A stretch of DNA of 64,000 nucleotides from Carallia brachiata (Eukaryota; Streptophyta; Magnoliopsida; Malpighiales; Rhizophoraceae). The notes beneath the pieces are model-generated. The model did not search any database. It was not told the DNA's origin and worked only from the letters and a program-made list of their open reading frames with translations. The translations under genes and the position numbers were made by a program. The stretch lies in NCBI GenBank assembly GCA_021464245.1, contig JADCRB010000043.1:4272794-4336793 (forward strand), in the 5' to 3' direction. Shown here one piece after another: positions 1-11,400 of this stretch (its first letter is position 1; each line of letters starts with the position of its first letter).

Positions 1-1450
1 TTTTTTGTTTTTTCGTTACCGGATATCTTTATCCTTAATTTGAGATTAGTTTATCTCGATAATTAAGATTAAAAAGTCCCTCTCCATAGAGTTCAAGGGC
101 ATGGCCCTCTTGCTCTCCGCTTGTACTTAATAGTTCTTTTTCGTAAGTGTTGCTTCAAAATTTAAATCTGTTGAACTAGTCTAGAGAGGTAACCACCTAG
201 TTTAAGTCTGATGGAACCAAAGACTTCATTGGCATGAAATATAACAACAAATATAAAGTTGGTTTTCTCTACTAGATTTGGTAGCATGCCTATGACACTT
301 TTTTTTCTTTCTATTATTAGATCTATTGAGTAGTAAATTACTGAATAAATGTAACTCTCTAATTTTTATAAATCTCATTATCTGTTTGAGGATAAGAACT
401 CAAAATCTACATAATATCTTTCGTCAATTCATTCCATAGCTTGTTTTTTTTTATTGTTTGAGAATCAAGCCGTCTCTCAAAATAAATAAATAAATAAAGC
501 CGTCAACTACTGTAAGAAATATTTTTTGGAGTGGTTATGGAAGCTTCGTTCCTGGTGGCTTCCGCACAAACCGACAGATCTATCTGGTGTTGGGCCATTT
601 AGTTCATGGCGCGGCGAAATGTGGTTTACCTTAACAAAGCAAATTTAATATCTCTCATTCATAAAATTTTTAATACTTTGTGTGTATTAGGCACAACCCA
701 AATGAATGGAAGCAGTAGTTGCCAACTGCAAGATACTGCAGCTGTAGCAATTTCGATACACTAAAAAAAAAAATTTAATACTTTGCGAAGAATAATGCTG
801 GAAAAAAAAGTTATGAAGGTTAAAAAACGGTATTACTTAACCGTTAGGATTATGATACTTATTATTTATAAAAATTTTAGAGCTACTAAGTGAATAATAT
901 ACATACAATAATTGAATAACTATATAATAATTGAGAAAATAATTTGAAATTATTATAATATAAAGAAATTACTGTAATCAGGTTTTGTTTGGAAAGTAAT
1001 CACAATAATACCACACTAATATATTTAATGAATTATGGGTTAAGAACAGTATGGTTTTAATCTATTAATTACAATTCAACGCAATTTTCTTAAACAGATT
1101 TATAATATATTATTTCGACTTACTGATTTGTGACAGGTAATGAAGTATCATTTTCAAATTTTCTTTTGTATCAGCCTCAACAATCAAAGATTCAACTGCT
1201 TAATTATCGTGGAACAACAAACTTTCAAAAATTTACCAAACAGTTTGAAATTCAAACGCAACAACAATCATCAACATCCCTTAAAAACTAAAATAAACGC
1301 CCCAGCTTCTATGGTTTAAATTCGCTGTCATTCCCCATTATCGGCAGTGGGTTTAGGCCGACAGGTGCCGAGTCCCACGCCTACTTGTCATTTGTCAAGC
1401 CCCGAGGTAAAGACAAATAAAAAATTTTTCACGAGAATATATAATTTTTT

Positions 1451-1918
1451 AGTCCTAAATTTTTAAATTTTTTTTATATTTAAATTTTAAATTTTTTTAA
1501 TATTTCATTTGAATTCTAAACCTTTTAATTTTTTACTAAATCAGTCCATTTGTTTAATAAAAGTGATCAATATATTAAAAAATAATTTTAACTTTACAAA
1601 AAATTATTTAAAAAAAATTAAATATATGAATTGAATGTCTTTTCTAATAAAAAATATGCATGTTACCTATTTAATTTGTATATTTGTTGATTAAAAAAAT
1701 ATTTAATATACATACTTTATTGATGAAAAAAATATTTAATTCATATATTTAAATTTTTTTAAAATTATTTTTATTAAATTAAACTTATTTATTAATAGAT
1801 TGACTACTTTTTGTAATTTAAAAGACTGATATAGTAAAAAATTAAAAGATTTAGAATTCAAATAGAATGTTAAAAAAATTTAAGATTTAAATATAAAAAA
1901 ATTTAAAAATTTAGTACT
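1451..1918. mobile_element. Inverted-repeat element (MITE-like hairpin)
   Basis: The left arm begins AGTCCTAAATTTTTAAATTT at 1451. The reverse complement of the right end begins AGTACTAAATTTTTAAATTT at 1918. The arms match for roughly 100 bases with a few mismatches and one-base indels (1451-1550 against about 1815-1918). The interior holds a second inverted pair (a TTAAATATATGAATT motif and its reverse complement), so most of the 468 bases could fold into one hairpin. This is the form of a non-autonomous DNA transposon. I could not assign a superfamily because no clear target duplication is visible and the sequence is nearly pure A/T. Confidence 0.65.
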
Positions 1919-2322
1919 CCAAATATGCTTATTCTAATTTTCCACTGATAACATATAGCAGAGTTGAAAAGGGCTCGGTCCTGAATTTGATTAAATTATT
2001 ACGAGCAGTGAAACAGAAAATTAATCGAAAATCAGACAAGACAGCAAGATGACTCAGCTAACAGATGAGATCTTTCAACGTTTACTGAGTCAACTGAATC
2101 AAACAATTTAAAACCAACAAAAGGCCGTCTATCAAATTTAAGTGTGTGGATGCTTTCCATTCACATTTTTAATCTTAAATATTAATTAAAGTAATTATTA
2201 ATTTTGTTGACTAAAAATATAATTGAAATTTCTTATTTTGTTAGACCTATTCCTTCCACAAGATTTGAAAAAAAAAAAAAAAAACCCTCCATCAATACAA
2301 TTTTCCACTCTGTTGTGCTTTT

Positions 2323-2330
2323 ATATATAT
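2323..2330 (+). promoter_or_regulatory. Candidate TATA box
   Basis: TATATATA lies 113 bases before the ATG at 2443, a plausible TATA position for a plant gene with a short leader. It is part of a longer TA-rich tract, so the assignment rests on position alone. Confidence 0.35.
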
Positions 2331-2442
2331 GTATGTATGTGCAACATCTATCCAATCCAAAACCCCGTTTGGGAACCTCCGCCACTTTAACATATAGTAG
2401 CTTAATTCATTGATTTTTGTCTGGGTACTATTATTATGCATC

Positions 2443-2955
2443 ATGAGAACCAAAGGGCACAACCAAAACAAGTTCGTGAGGATCATTACGCTACCCATCA
2501 GAGTTTTTGGCAAAGCAAGGGATCTTTACGTTAAGAGCTTGGTGAACTGCACGACGAGAGTGGGCCGCCATGGCCGGAGCTTGGCCTTGCCAACAGACAG
2601 CCAATTCTCCGCCTTGCCAAGGAGTTTCAGTGCTACCAGCACGGCGAGGTCCGACGGAAGCGATGATTACAGAGAGCTGATACGAGCCGCATCCGTGAGG
2701 GGCCTCGGACACAAGAATGAAATGGAAATGTATGTACATATGCAGCAGATGATGAGGAAGTCATCGAAGGTGGCATCCCACCAGAAATTGCCGAAGAGCA
2801 CGAGTGTAGGGATGGGATTTATGGGACGGATTGACGAGGACAGCCCGTGCGATTTTGAGGAAGTTGGTCCGAATAAAGGGAAGGCGTGTCCCAGAAGCAG
2901 AAGCTATGCTGTTCCAAATCCGAGCGTTGGCTTTCGAACACTCAAAAATAATTGA
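2443..2955 (+). CDS. Plant-specific uncharacterised protein, 170 aa, single exon
   Basis: This is one uninterrupted reading frame from ATG 2443 to TGA 2953-2955. The frame is open further upstream but has no earlier ATG, so 2443 is the natural start. The N-terminus is basic (MRTKGHNQNKFVRIITLPIR...), followed by a GKARDLYVKSL motif, a serine-rich middle, a DDYRELIRAAS segment and a C-terminal block with GFMGRIDEDSPCDF and RSRSYAVPNPSVGF. I recognise this order from a family of small, functionally unknown land-plant proteins with a conserved KARD(L/F)YV N-terminus and an RSRSYAV tail. I see no signal peptide, transmembrane helix or catalytic motif. GC content and codon use stand out clearly from the AT-rich flanks, which supports real coding sequence. 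Its function is unknown. The next gene is 4 kb downstream on the same strand. Confidence 0.8.
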   Translation: MRTKGHNQNKFVRIITLPIRVFGKARDLYVKSLVNCTTRVGRHGRSLALPTDSQFSALPRSFSATSTARSDGSDDYRELIRAASVRGLGHKNEMEMYVHMQQMMRKSSKVASHQKLPKSTSVGMGFMGRIDEDSPCDFEEVGPNKGKACPRSRSYAVPNPSVGFRTLKNN

Positions 2956-3060
2956 GGTGATTAGGTGCAGTGATAATTGAGAGATCTGAGTTCGAATCTC
3001 AATTTTATCTCTCTCTATCCTCTGGCTACCAATTCTGAATGAACGAAAAAAACTCAAGCG
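2948..3060 (+). repeat. Possible tRNA-derived (SINE-like) fragment in the 3' flank
   Basis: Immediately after the stop codon of the 2443-2955 gene lies a segment with AGTTCGAATCT, close to the RNA polymerase III box B consensus GGTTCGANTCC. It is preceded by a loosely A-box-like GTGATTAGGTGCAGTG stretch. This arrangement is typical of plant SINE heads. No poly(A) tail or target duplication is evident, so it may be a decayed copy or chance. Confidence 0.25.
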
Positions 3061-5100
3061 TTGGCCTTGATGATATATAATTGGATAGCCTCCCTTTCGT
3101 TTCTTGGCTTGGTTTTTGCTCTTTGATTTGTTGCTTAATTAGTGCAAATGTTTTTGCAAGGGATCGAGGAGTCCATTGAAAACTTTGTTGTATTTCTTAC
3201 ATTGCAAACTGCAAGTTCTCTGAGATTTTCAAGGCTATAGAATCTCGACCGTCCCCTTATCTTTGACTCGGAGGAAAAAAAGGTGTTTGTGTAAAAAATT
3301 AAGGAAATGTGATTCTAGGGAAAATATTGCTTTGAATGATTCAAATTTGAATCCTTGTTAGAGGAATATGAATATTGCCTGTTAATTTGTGTGATTTAAA
3401 TCTTAATCCAAGTCCAAAATAATGAAGATGAATCCAAAAAGCAAGGTTAGAAGAAGGAAAATATTTAATTGGACATTTTAGATAATAAAAAAAAGTGAAA
3501 TTATAGTGATATGATTTTTTTTTTCATAAAGTAATATAAGTCTTTTAATAATTAAATTTTAAAAAAAGGAAACATAAATAAATTTTTAAATATTATTAAA
3601 TAAATTATATAATTAATTTAATATTATTAAAAATATAATTATAAATTTTTTTTAAAGAATATAATTATGTACTTGAATTCTTCTAAGAAATACAATTGGA
3701 ATATAAATGTAGTTATTGCACTTGATCAGAAGTAACTTATTCTTAATTAAGAAATTGACAAGAAATTATCTCTTAACCGCTTGATTGTTTTGATTGAAAT
3801 GATGTAACGTTTCAATTAGTTAATTCATAAAATTATATTCTTGTACTTTTAAAAATGAAAAATATTTCTTGAACACAAATTTCGTTTAGAAATGATAAAA
3901 TTTTATGCTGTGCCCTCCAAATCGATCATGCCAAAATAGATTATCACAAAGCTAATTAATAGAAAAAAAGCTTAGGGGCTTATCCATGAACCTGCTGAAC
4001 TGTTCTTGATACATGAATCATGATATCCAAATGTTACTTATAATAATTGAATGCAAAATTTTTTTATAAGATATAAGTTAGAGTGCAATAAAAATATAAT
4101 AATCTAAATTGATAAATTTTAAAAATTATATTAAATTATAAAAATTTTAAAATAAATAAATTATTAAATATTAATTAATTAATTATATATTTTTTACGTA
4201 AGTAAATTTATCTATATAACCAAGCGTGTCCAAACGTGTCTATATCGCCTAAATTGAATGACGTGCTTATCATAGTGAGACAAGATGGCGGCTAAAATAA
4301 TTGAGCTTAATTGTCAAAAAAAATAATTGAACTTTGATCTTGACCACTTGAAAAGTTTAGCTGAACCAGTGATGTAATTCAATGATTTAGATACTTCATT
4401 AATGTCTTCCACTTAAAGCCTGCTGCTTCCTTCACTTACAAATTAGAAAAGAGACATCATGCCTAAAACCTTTTATGTAAGTTTATAGTGAGATTAAAAT
4501 AATATATATTATTAAATAATTAAATTTTAAAAAATAAAATAAAAAATAATAATTAAATATTATTAAATAAATTATATCTTGATTTTAATGTTATTTAAAA
4601 ATTGATATTTGGTAATACTCTTAAAAATTTATCTATGCGTATTATATAATTATCACACCTTCTGCCTGGTCCACGGGACCACGTCAACCTGCTCCTCCAG
4701 GTTCATTTTTGTATGCCTTATGAAAGTCGAGCTTTCGTGACTTGATGAATTATTGTCCTGTTGTTTTGTTGCCTTTCGCCAAGAACAGAAAAACGAAGTT
4801 AAAATGATAGAATAAATAAATATTTTTTTTATTTGAATAAGAATACAAAAATAATTCGCATAATGCATCGTCAACTTTATTTTCACTAAATAATTCAACA
4901 TCACGTTGAAAATAAAACGCGTTAGTTAGCAAGTTTTGTATATTTTATTCATATATGATATATTTTTTTTTTTAATTTTTTTTGCCATAAAAAGGTTGGA
5001 ACCCCACCTCTCAATTGGGGACAAATCCAGGTAATTCTCTAAGGCAGCTGATTATATATATTTTTTATTTTTAAAATTTTTTTTTTATTCTACTAGCCTA

Positions 5101-5395
5101 ATGACTAGGGAGCTCTCTTGGAGTCCGGGTGAGGGCGGTGGTTGACCATGGTGGGGGGACCATTTAATACAGGCAAGAGCAACCAACCAGCTTTGCATTT
5201 CACTACTCTCCGTGTGATGGCCCGTTCGCTGTTGGTGAGGCTTAGTGGGCTCGAGACCCAAATGGTGGCCCAGCTAATGGACAATCATCTTCCTACAGGG
5301 CTCAGAAGAATCTTCTTTGAACTGCCTGTCCCGAAGTTGGCAATTACCTCGCCTTCAACAAAACTGTTTCAAGCAGTTGCAAAAAAAAAAAAAAA
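5101..5395 (+). other. GC-rich island ending in a poly(A) run, possible retroposed fragment
   Basis: About 290 bases of balanced composition sit in very AT-rich DNA and end in a run of A at 5381-5395. A body of transcript-like composition with an A tail is what a retroposed sequence would look like. I see no flanking direct repeat, and the short frame inside (5142-5402) matches nothing I know. It could equally be a decayed gene fragment. Confidence 0.3.
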
Positions 5396-6930
5396 GAACT
5401 AAATTTAATTTAGTTAGTTGGAGTTATATACTTTTAACTCTTAAGTCTAAAATTTAAACTCTAAACTTGACACTCATCTCCTATTTCTCTTACCGTCTTC
5501 AATAAATCAAAATAAAAAGAATCACAGAAAAAGACCCCTTATCTTTTTTCTTTGTATAAATTTAACTCTCCTTAAGATTAAAAAAAAAAAAAGAATCACA
5601 AGAAAAATCTACTTTTTGTTTTCCATCTATTATGAGGCTTATTGAATCATAAGTTACATAATAATAGTAATTCTTCTCTCCTATAAATTTCACCCCTTAT
5701 TTTTCAAATTTTGAACCTAAAACTGTTAGAATAGAAGTCTGAGCTCCTCCAACCACTGGAGTACTGGAGTATCATTTAAGGGACGAAAAATCGGCTTCTG
5801 CTTATGCTGCAACGTGAGTTGGGTCGGAGTCCTTGGTTCCAAAACAAGCATAATTACGGCCGGAACATAAAGCCCATAAAGAGCAGCCCAAAGCCGATAT
5901 CGATACCACCGCTTCAAGCAGCCGCGAGCCTTTTTTCCCTCCTTGTTCATTTGGGTCATAAGCTAATACATGAGATTACTTTTAACTCCTTTACATTTTA
6001 TCATGTTATATAATTTATACTCATGATTAATAAGAATTAGAAATTTTTATAGGCTAACTATCAATCAAAATAAATTTTTGCATGTTCTTTTGTAAGAGGC
6101 TATATAATATCAATCCTTGTAGTCAAAAGTAATAACAACTGCTTTTTTGACACTTGATTTGTCGTAATTAATTAGTCGTCTCATCCGTCATCTACAGTAT
6201 AAGAGTTTAAGGACATTTTTTTCAAGACTTTTCAAAACCAAGTTTAGGAAAAAATTACACAACTCAATTTCAAGAGCTCTAAGCATGATTTTTCATTAGC
6301 TTCCTCGATGTTATATTTTAACTAAGAATTACAATGAAAAAATCTAACAAAGATATTAGAGACCATTCACAGTCATTTTTAATTATTCATGTAATTTCTT
6401 AGTCTGTTATAGATGCTTTTTTTTATTTTTTTATTTATTAAATTTTTAATTATGTAGTCTTAAAAAAGAAAAAGTAGTCACAAACCCAATAATGTAAGTG
6501 ATTAATGAACGATATAAATTGCTCCAATTGAGGAGAGAAGCTTTGAAAAAATTACCAAATACAGCCAAATAAAAAATCATCCCATTTGTTGAATGCTTAA
6601 CCAAATGCACACAATTCTCCCTATGTAGAGATCATTCAAGAGGAGACCAACAAAACTAAACAATAAGAAACCGCCAAATCTGTCCCTATAATCAGTACAA
6701 TCTTTCTCATTTTCTTACTCGACACACATGTATTGTTTCCTACTTTGTCCTTTTCCAAATGAAAGGATGTCTTCAATAAATCGCAAAAACAATACCACAT
6801 TTTCAAAGAATTCGTATTCCATTTTGCTATTGATGTTATCTACATTGGACTTATTGCAATAGGCCGTCCACCGTTCGCTTAGTCAAGGGTGTCTTATCTG
6901 CTTCTGCACAAACGCCATGACTAAATTAAG

Positions 6931-6938
6931 ATATAAAC
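6931..6938 (+). promoter_or_regulatory. Candidate TATA box of the SCPL gene
   Basis: ATATAAAC lies 55 bases before the ATG at 6986, a plausible core promoter position given a short leader. It rests on position and motif only. Confidence 0.4.
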
Positions 6939-6985
6939 AGGCTTCAACAATTTCAGGTTACATTTAATTGTAAGAAAACAAGGAA

Positions 6986-8373
6986 ATGGGGACATCAAGG
7001 GGTACCAACAAGAACAACCCATGCTTTGTTTTTCTGATTTTTCTGTTGTTTCAGGTTGCAGCAGCCTCTCACGCGTTGGTTGAGTTCCTTCCTGGGTTTC
7101 AAGGGCCCCTTCCCTTTTATCTTGAAACTGGGTGAGCTTGTGCTTGCCAATGTTGGTTAATTAAAGCTTTGAAGGCACACACATATATATAGAAGGTGAC
7201 TTGTTTTGACCATCCTGTGCTTGTGGTGTGCGATCAGGTACGTTGGTGTGGGTGAATCAGAGGATGTGCAGCTCTTCTACTACTTCATAAAGTCAGAAAG
7301 GAATCCTAAAGAGGATCCTCTCTTGCTTTGGATAACTGGTGGCCCTGGCTGCTCTGCCTTTTCTGGTCTTGCTTTTGAGATTGGTAAGATGAAGCAATCC
7401 AATCAGCTGTGCTTGGTTTGATCTTTGAGTGGTGGTTCATTCATTCAATTTTTAAGCACATTTGCATTAGTGGGTCTCCTCATTTACAGGGTAGAGTATT
7501 AGCTTAATTTTGGGCTCATGAATTTATTAATTTCCACTCAAAATAAGTTTAGCTTAAATTGATGGAGCTCCAACATGCTTACTAACCCTTTCCTTTTCCC
7601 ATCCCTTTTTGATATGGGACATGGGAGATATACACTACAACATATTTTCTCTCAAGTTGAATGAACTTATTAGCTGTCAGAACTTAGGAAGTAAATACCA
7701 TTTCTATTTTGATTTTGATGACCATAATATACTTCTTGTTACATAGTAAAATAAAAGTTGTAAGCCCGTGTCATCGAACATGCTCAAAAATTTTCAGTTG
7801 AATGGAGGCCATCATAAATTCAGACCAGAGTCCTCGCAGTTTTCCTTGTTGAATGCAATTTTAGAATTAGACGCATGATTGGCCCATGTTTTGTCGATTT
7901 TTTCAATCCAGTAGGCCTATGGTTATGGTTGGGGGCGGTGGGGCGCGCTCGGGGGCGTTCAAAACAACGAAGTTGAAAATTCTTAGGCAATGATTCCTTG
8001 ATGCGTATACTACACAACCTTGCAACTCACTATGTTATTAAAAAATCATTACACCAAAAAAATTTAAACAGTTAGGTGAACTGATGAAACGAACACAATA
8101 CTTTTTAATTATAAACTTATAAAGTAACGTTGAAAGACTACTCCACTAAGTGAGATCGAAGATACAAATATATGTTAAAATATGATCTTTGAGAAAAATT
8201 ACAGTTAATTCTATCTTTAAGAACATAGCATTGTGATGATCAATCCTGATCGTTGAATATGCGTAGGTCCACTCAGGTTCGAGGCTGTGGAGTACAATGG
8301 AAGCTTACCCACACTGGTCTACAATCCATATTCATGGACACAAGTGATTAATTTTCTACCATTTCCATACGTC

Positions 8374-8414
<41 letters not shown>

Positions 8415-11400
8415 GCGACTTCTGAATTGTCTTGACATTGATGGCTGGTTGTTATTAATCAGGTATCCAGTATAATATTTATAGACTTGCCCGTAGGCAC
8501 CGGCTACTCCTATGCAAAGACTCCACTTGCCTCTCAGACGGGTGACTTCAAACAGGTCTTCGATGCTGATCAATTTTTGAGAAAGGTACCCAAAATTTTT
8601 CTAAGAATATCAATGCATTGATAAAATATTTTTCAAGGGCTAATCACTTAAAAAAAAGCCTGAATTTAGCTTTTTTTTTTAAGTCTCATTAGGAAAACAA
8701 AAGAAATAATAATAGAGTAATTATAAATAAATAATTAAAATTTTATTTCTTAAAATTAAAATTTAAAAATATTTAGTGTTACTCTAAATTTACTTAATAT
8801 TATCCTAAATCTTGATTTTAAATTTTTTTTGCTAATTTTTTTTTTCTAATGACTATTTTCAATGTCTTGGTTTTTCGTTTTTTTTTTTAAAAATAATCTA
8901 TCATGAATGATTAATTATAAAACGTTGTATACTTGTATTTGGTATCAAATCTATCACACTATCAAAACAAAAGCGATAAAAAAAAAAAACAAAAGTCGAA
9001 TGATCAAATTTTTTTGTTTTAGCGCTATACATGAGAGATTTTTTTTGTACACGTGGCATAACTTCCGCTTTGGGATGCCGCGTAAGTGAATAAACTGATC
9101 CCAAAGCTCATGACTTAACCGAAGTCCAATTTTATTTGAGAAAAAATGTTCATAATAAATTTGTAAAAAAAAAAAAAGGTAATTTATGAATTTTTTGGTG
9201 ATTAACCATTTATTTAGTGTAAGGCAGAATGTGACAAAAATAGGCAGTATCTTTCTCGGTTACTTGTCCGAAATTCTTCTCTTCGCCTAAATTTGTGTGT
9301 TTTTGGATTCTAATTAATGTGCAGTGGTTGACGGAACATCCAGAATTCTTACAGAATCCAGTCTATGTTGGCGGGGACTCGTACTCTGGCCTCACTGTGC
9401 CAGCCATAGCTCTAAACATCTCAAATGGTATGCTAATTAAGATATTCCAAGAACTTAATTGCCTATACAATTTTGTGTAGAGCTACAGCCTGTATGTGAA
9501 ATGAATCATGTAGAAGAGCTCGACAGCCCGGCCTATTTGAGTTTGTTTGCTTTTATAAGAACACTCACCAGTCTATCATGTGTTGATAATATAAGTGCTT
9601 GAAACAATCTGTTGAAACTTATTGATTCTGAATTTGAGTGTTAGTCATTTTGTTATCATTTTTCGACCTTTCCGCATCCCTTGCAACCATTGAAAAAAAA
9701 AAAAAAGAAAAAAGAAATGAACATTCCCAAGTCTATGTTTAAAACTTGTTTGGTGAACTAATCAAAATTAAGTGACATTTAGCTTCAGTCGGTAAGACAG
9801 TTTGGAAGTCCCATATCGAGAGAGAGAGAGAGATGGAGATTTGAGTTAAAAGGAAAAACCAACTTATTAAGTTAACTAGTTTTGATTTAAAGTTAAAAAA
9901 AAAAAAAAAAACTTAATTTAGTTCAATGCTCTGGTCAAAAAATCGACTTATGTTCACTGGTGGACTACTATTAATGCTTTGCAATGCTTACCGGGAGTCA
10001 CTTCGGCTAATTTGGTATTCTAATTTCTTTTACAACAACGAATTTCGTTCACTTATCCGGAAAAAAAAAGGACATTATAAGCACAAGTTAATTAGGCAAA
10101 TTTCTTTTAGTAAGTAATTTTAAAGTTAATTCTTTGATATTTTATTAATTATTTTTTACTAAAATACTAATCTTTATTTATTTTAAATTGATTTGTTGTA
10201 AAAGAATTGTTTTGTGCACTAAAATGTTCTTTATTTTTCTTAAGTAAAAGAATTCCCTCGATTTCATCTTTTTCTTTAGCCCAGCTTGGCTCGGACCATA
10301 AATTCTTAGATGGAAAAATCATGTCTTTTTGTGAATGTTAAGAACTAAAATATAGTTTCGTATTTTTTAGTACAATCGATTAGAATATTGTATTTAAAAT
10401 TTTTTGGTCCTATGTTGAGTTTTAACGATTTTATTATTTTTTTTCTAGTCTTGGCGTCTCTCTTGTAGTAAAAAAAAAAAAGAAAAAAGAAATCAACTAT
10501 TGATCACATGAATAAGCTGCATTTAAATTAAGTGCCATTCCACTGTTCCATGGCATTATATTTATGGCTAATCTTGTTTGGTTGAACGTTAGCATATTCA
10601 ATGATTTGTCTCTAATCCCGTGCACTATATGACTATTCTTGTTGGTGACAATGCAGGGAACGACAAGGGTCAGAGACCAGTGGTAAACATCAAGGTTCGT
10701 AAAAGAGCACCGCAATTTTTCTTAGTTGTCCAATTCCATCTCAGGATACCAAACATTGCCAGAAATTATTGCATTAAACCTAGCCTCACAGGTCCAATTA
10801 CAATTTGGTTGCTCAAATATCAAGTAAAATATAGGACAATACGGTCAGAACAGTAAATGTTTCTGTTTTAGTTTCATCGGAACTTAAGTTCATGTTATTA
10901 GAGCTCAATGAGTTCCACTGCGAGTTAATTATATCAATTATAGTAGATCAATACTCAATTTTATTAATTTCAAAATATCATACACAAACATGTGATAGCA
11001 CATATTAATTATATCTATCGACTAACCACTAAAAGTACGCCAAACACACACAATTAAATGAGACAGTCATATTTTCTAATATCAAATTGAAACTATATAA
11101 GAATAAAACTCAATTATTTAACTTCTAATTGAATACTTTTACAACGATTCTGAATTAACTCCAACACATGTTTTGTTTGTATGTTGGGGGAAATTACCGC
11201 TGAAGAGTGGTAGATATTTAGAAAACAGGTGGGATAAAATAATTATGTTTGTTTCTTTTTTGGGGCTTGGAGTGCTTCAAAATAATTTTGGTTGCAGGGA
11301 TGCTTGGTTGGAAACCCTGCAACAGAAACCAGCATCGAAGGCAACTCAAAGATTCCATATGCTCATGGAATGGGTCTTATTTCTGATGAACTCTTTGAGG

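Larger units (their letters stand above)
1..2442. other. AT-rich intergenic region upstream of the first gene
   Basis: No coding region is supported here. The sequence is very AT-rich with many homopolymer runs. It contains one large inverted-repeat element (1451-1918, listed separately). A short GC-richer patch at about 1320-1400 shows no open frame that I recognise. The final 120 bases form the likely core promoter of the gene starting at 2443. Confidence 0.7.
2956..6985. other. Intergenic region between the uncharacterised gene and the SCPL gene
   Basis: Mostly AT-rich sequence with no supported gene. Shared AT motifs, such as AAATATTATTAAATAAATTA near 3585 and again near 4550, suggest related decayed repeats. 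Two GC-richer islands stand out at about 5101-5395 and 5726-5959 (see findings). Neither contains a protein that I recognise. The SCPL promoter occupies the last few hundred bases. Confidence 0.6.
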
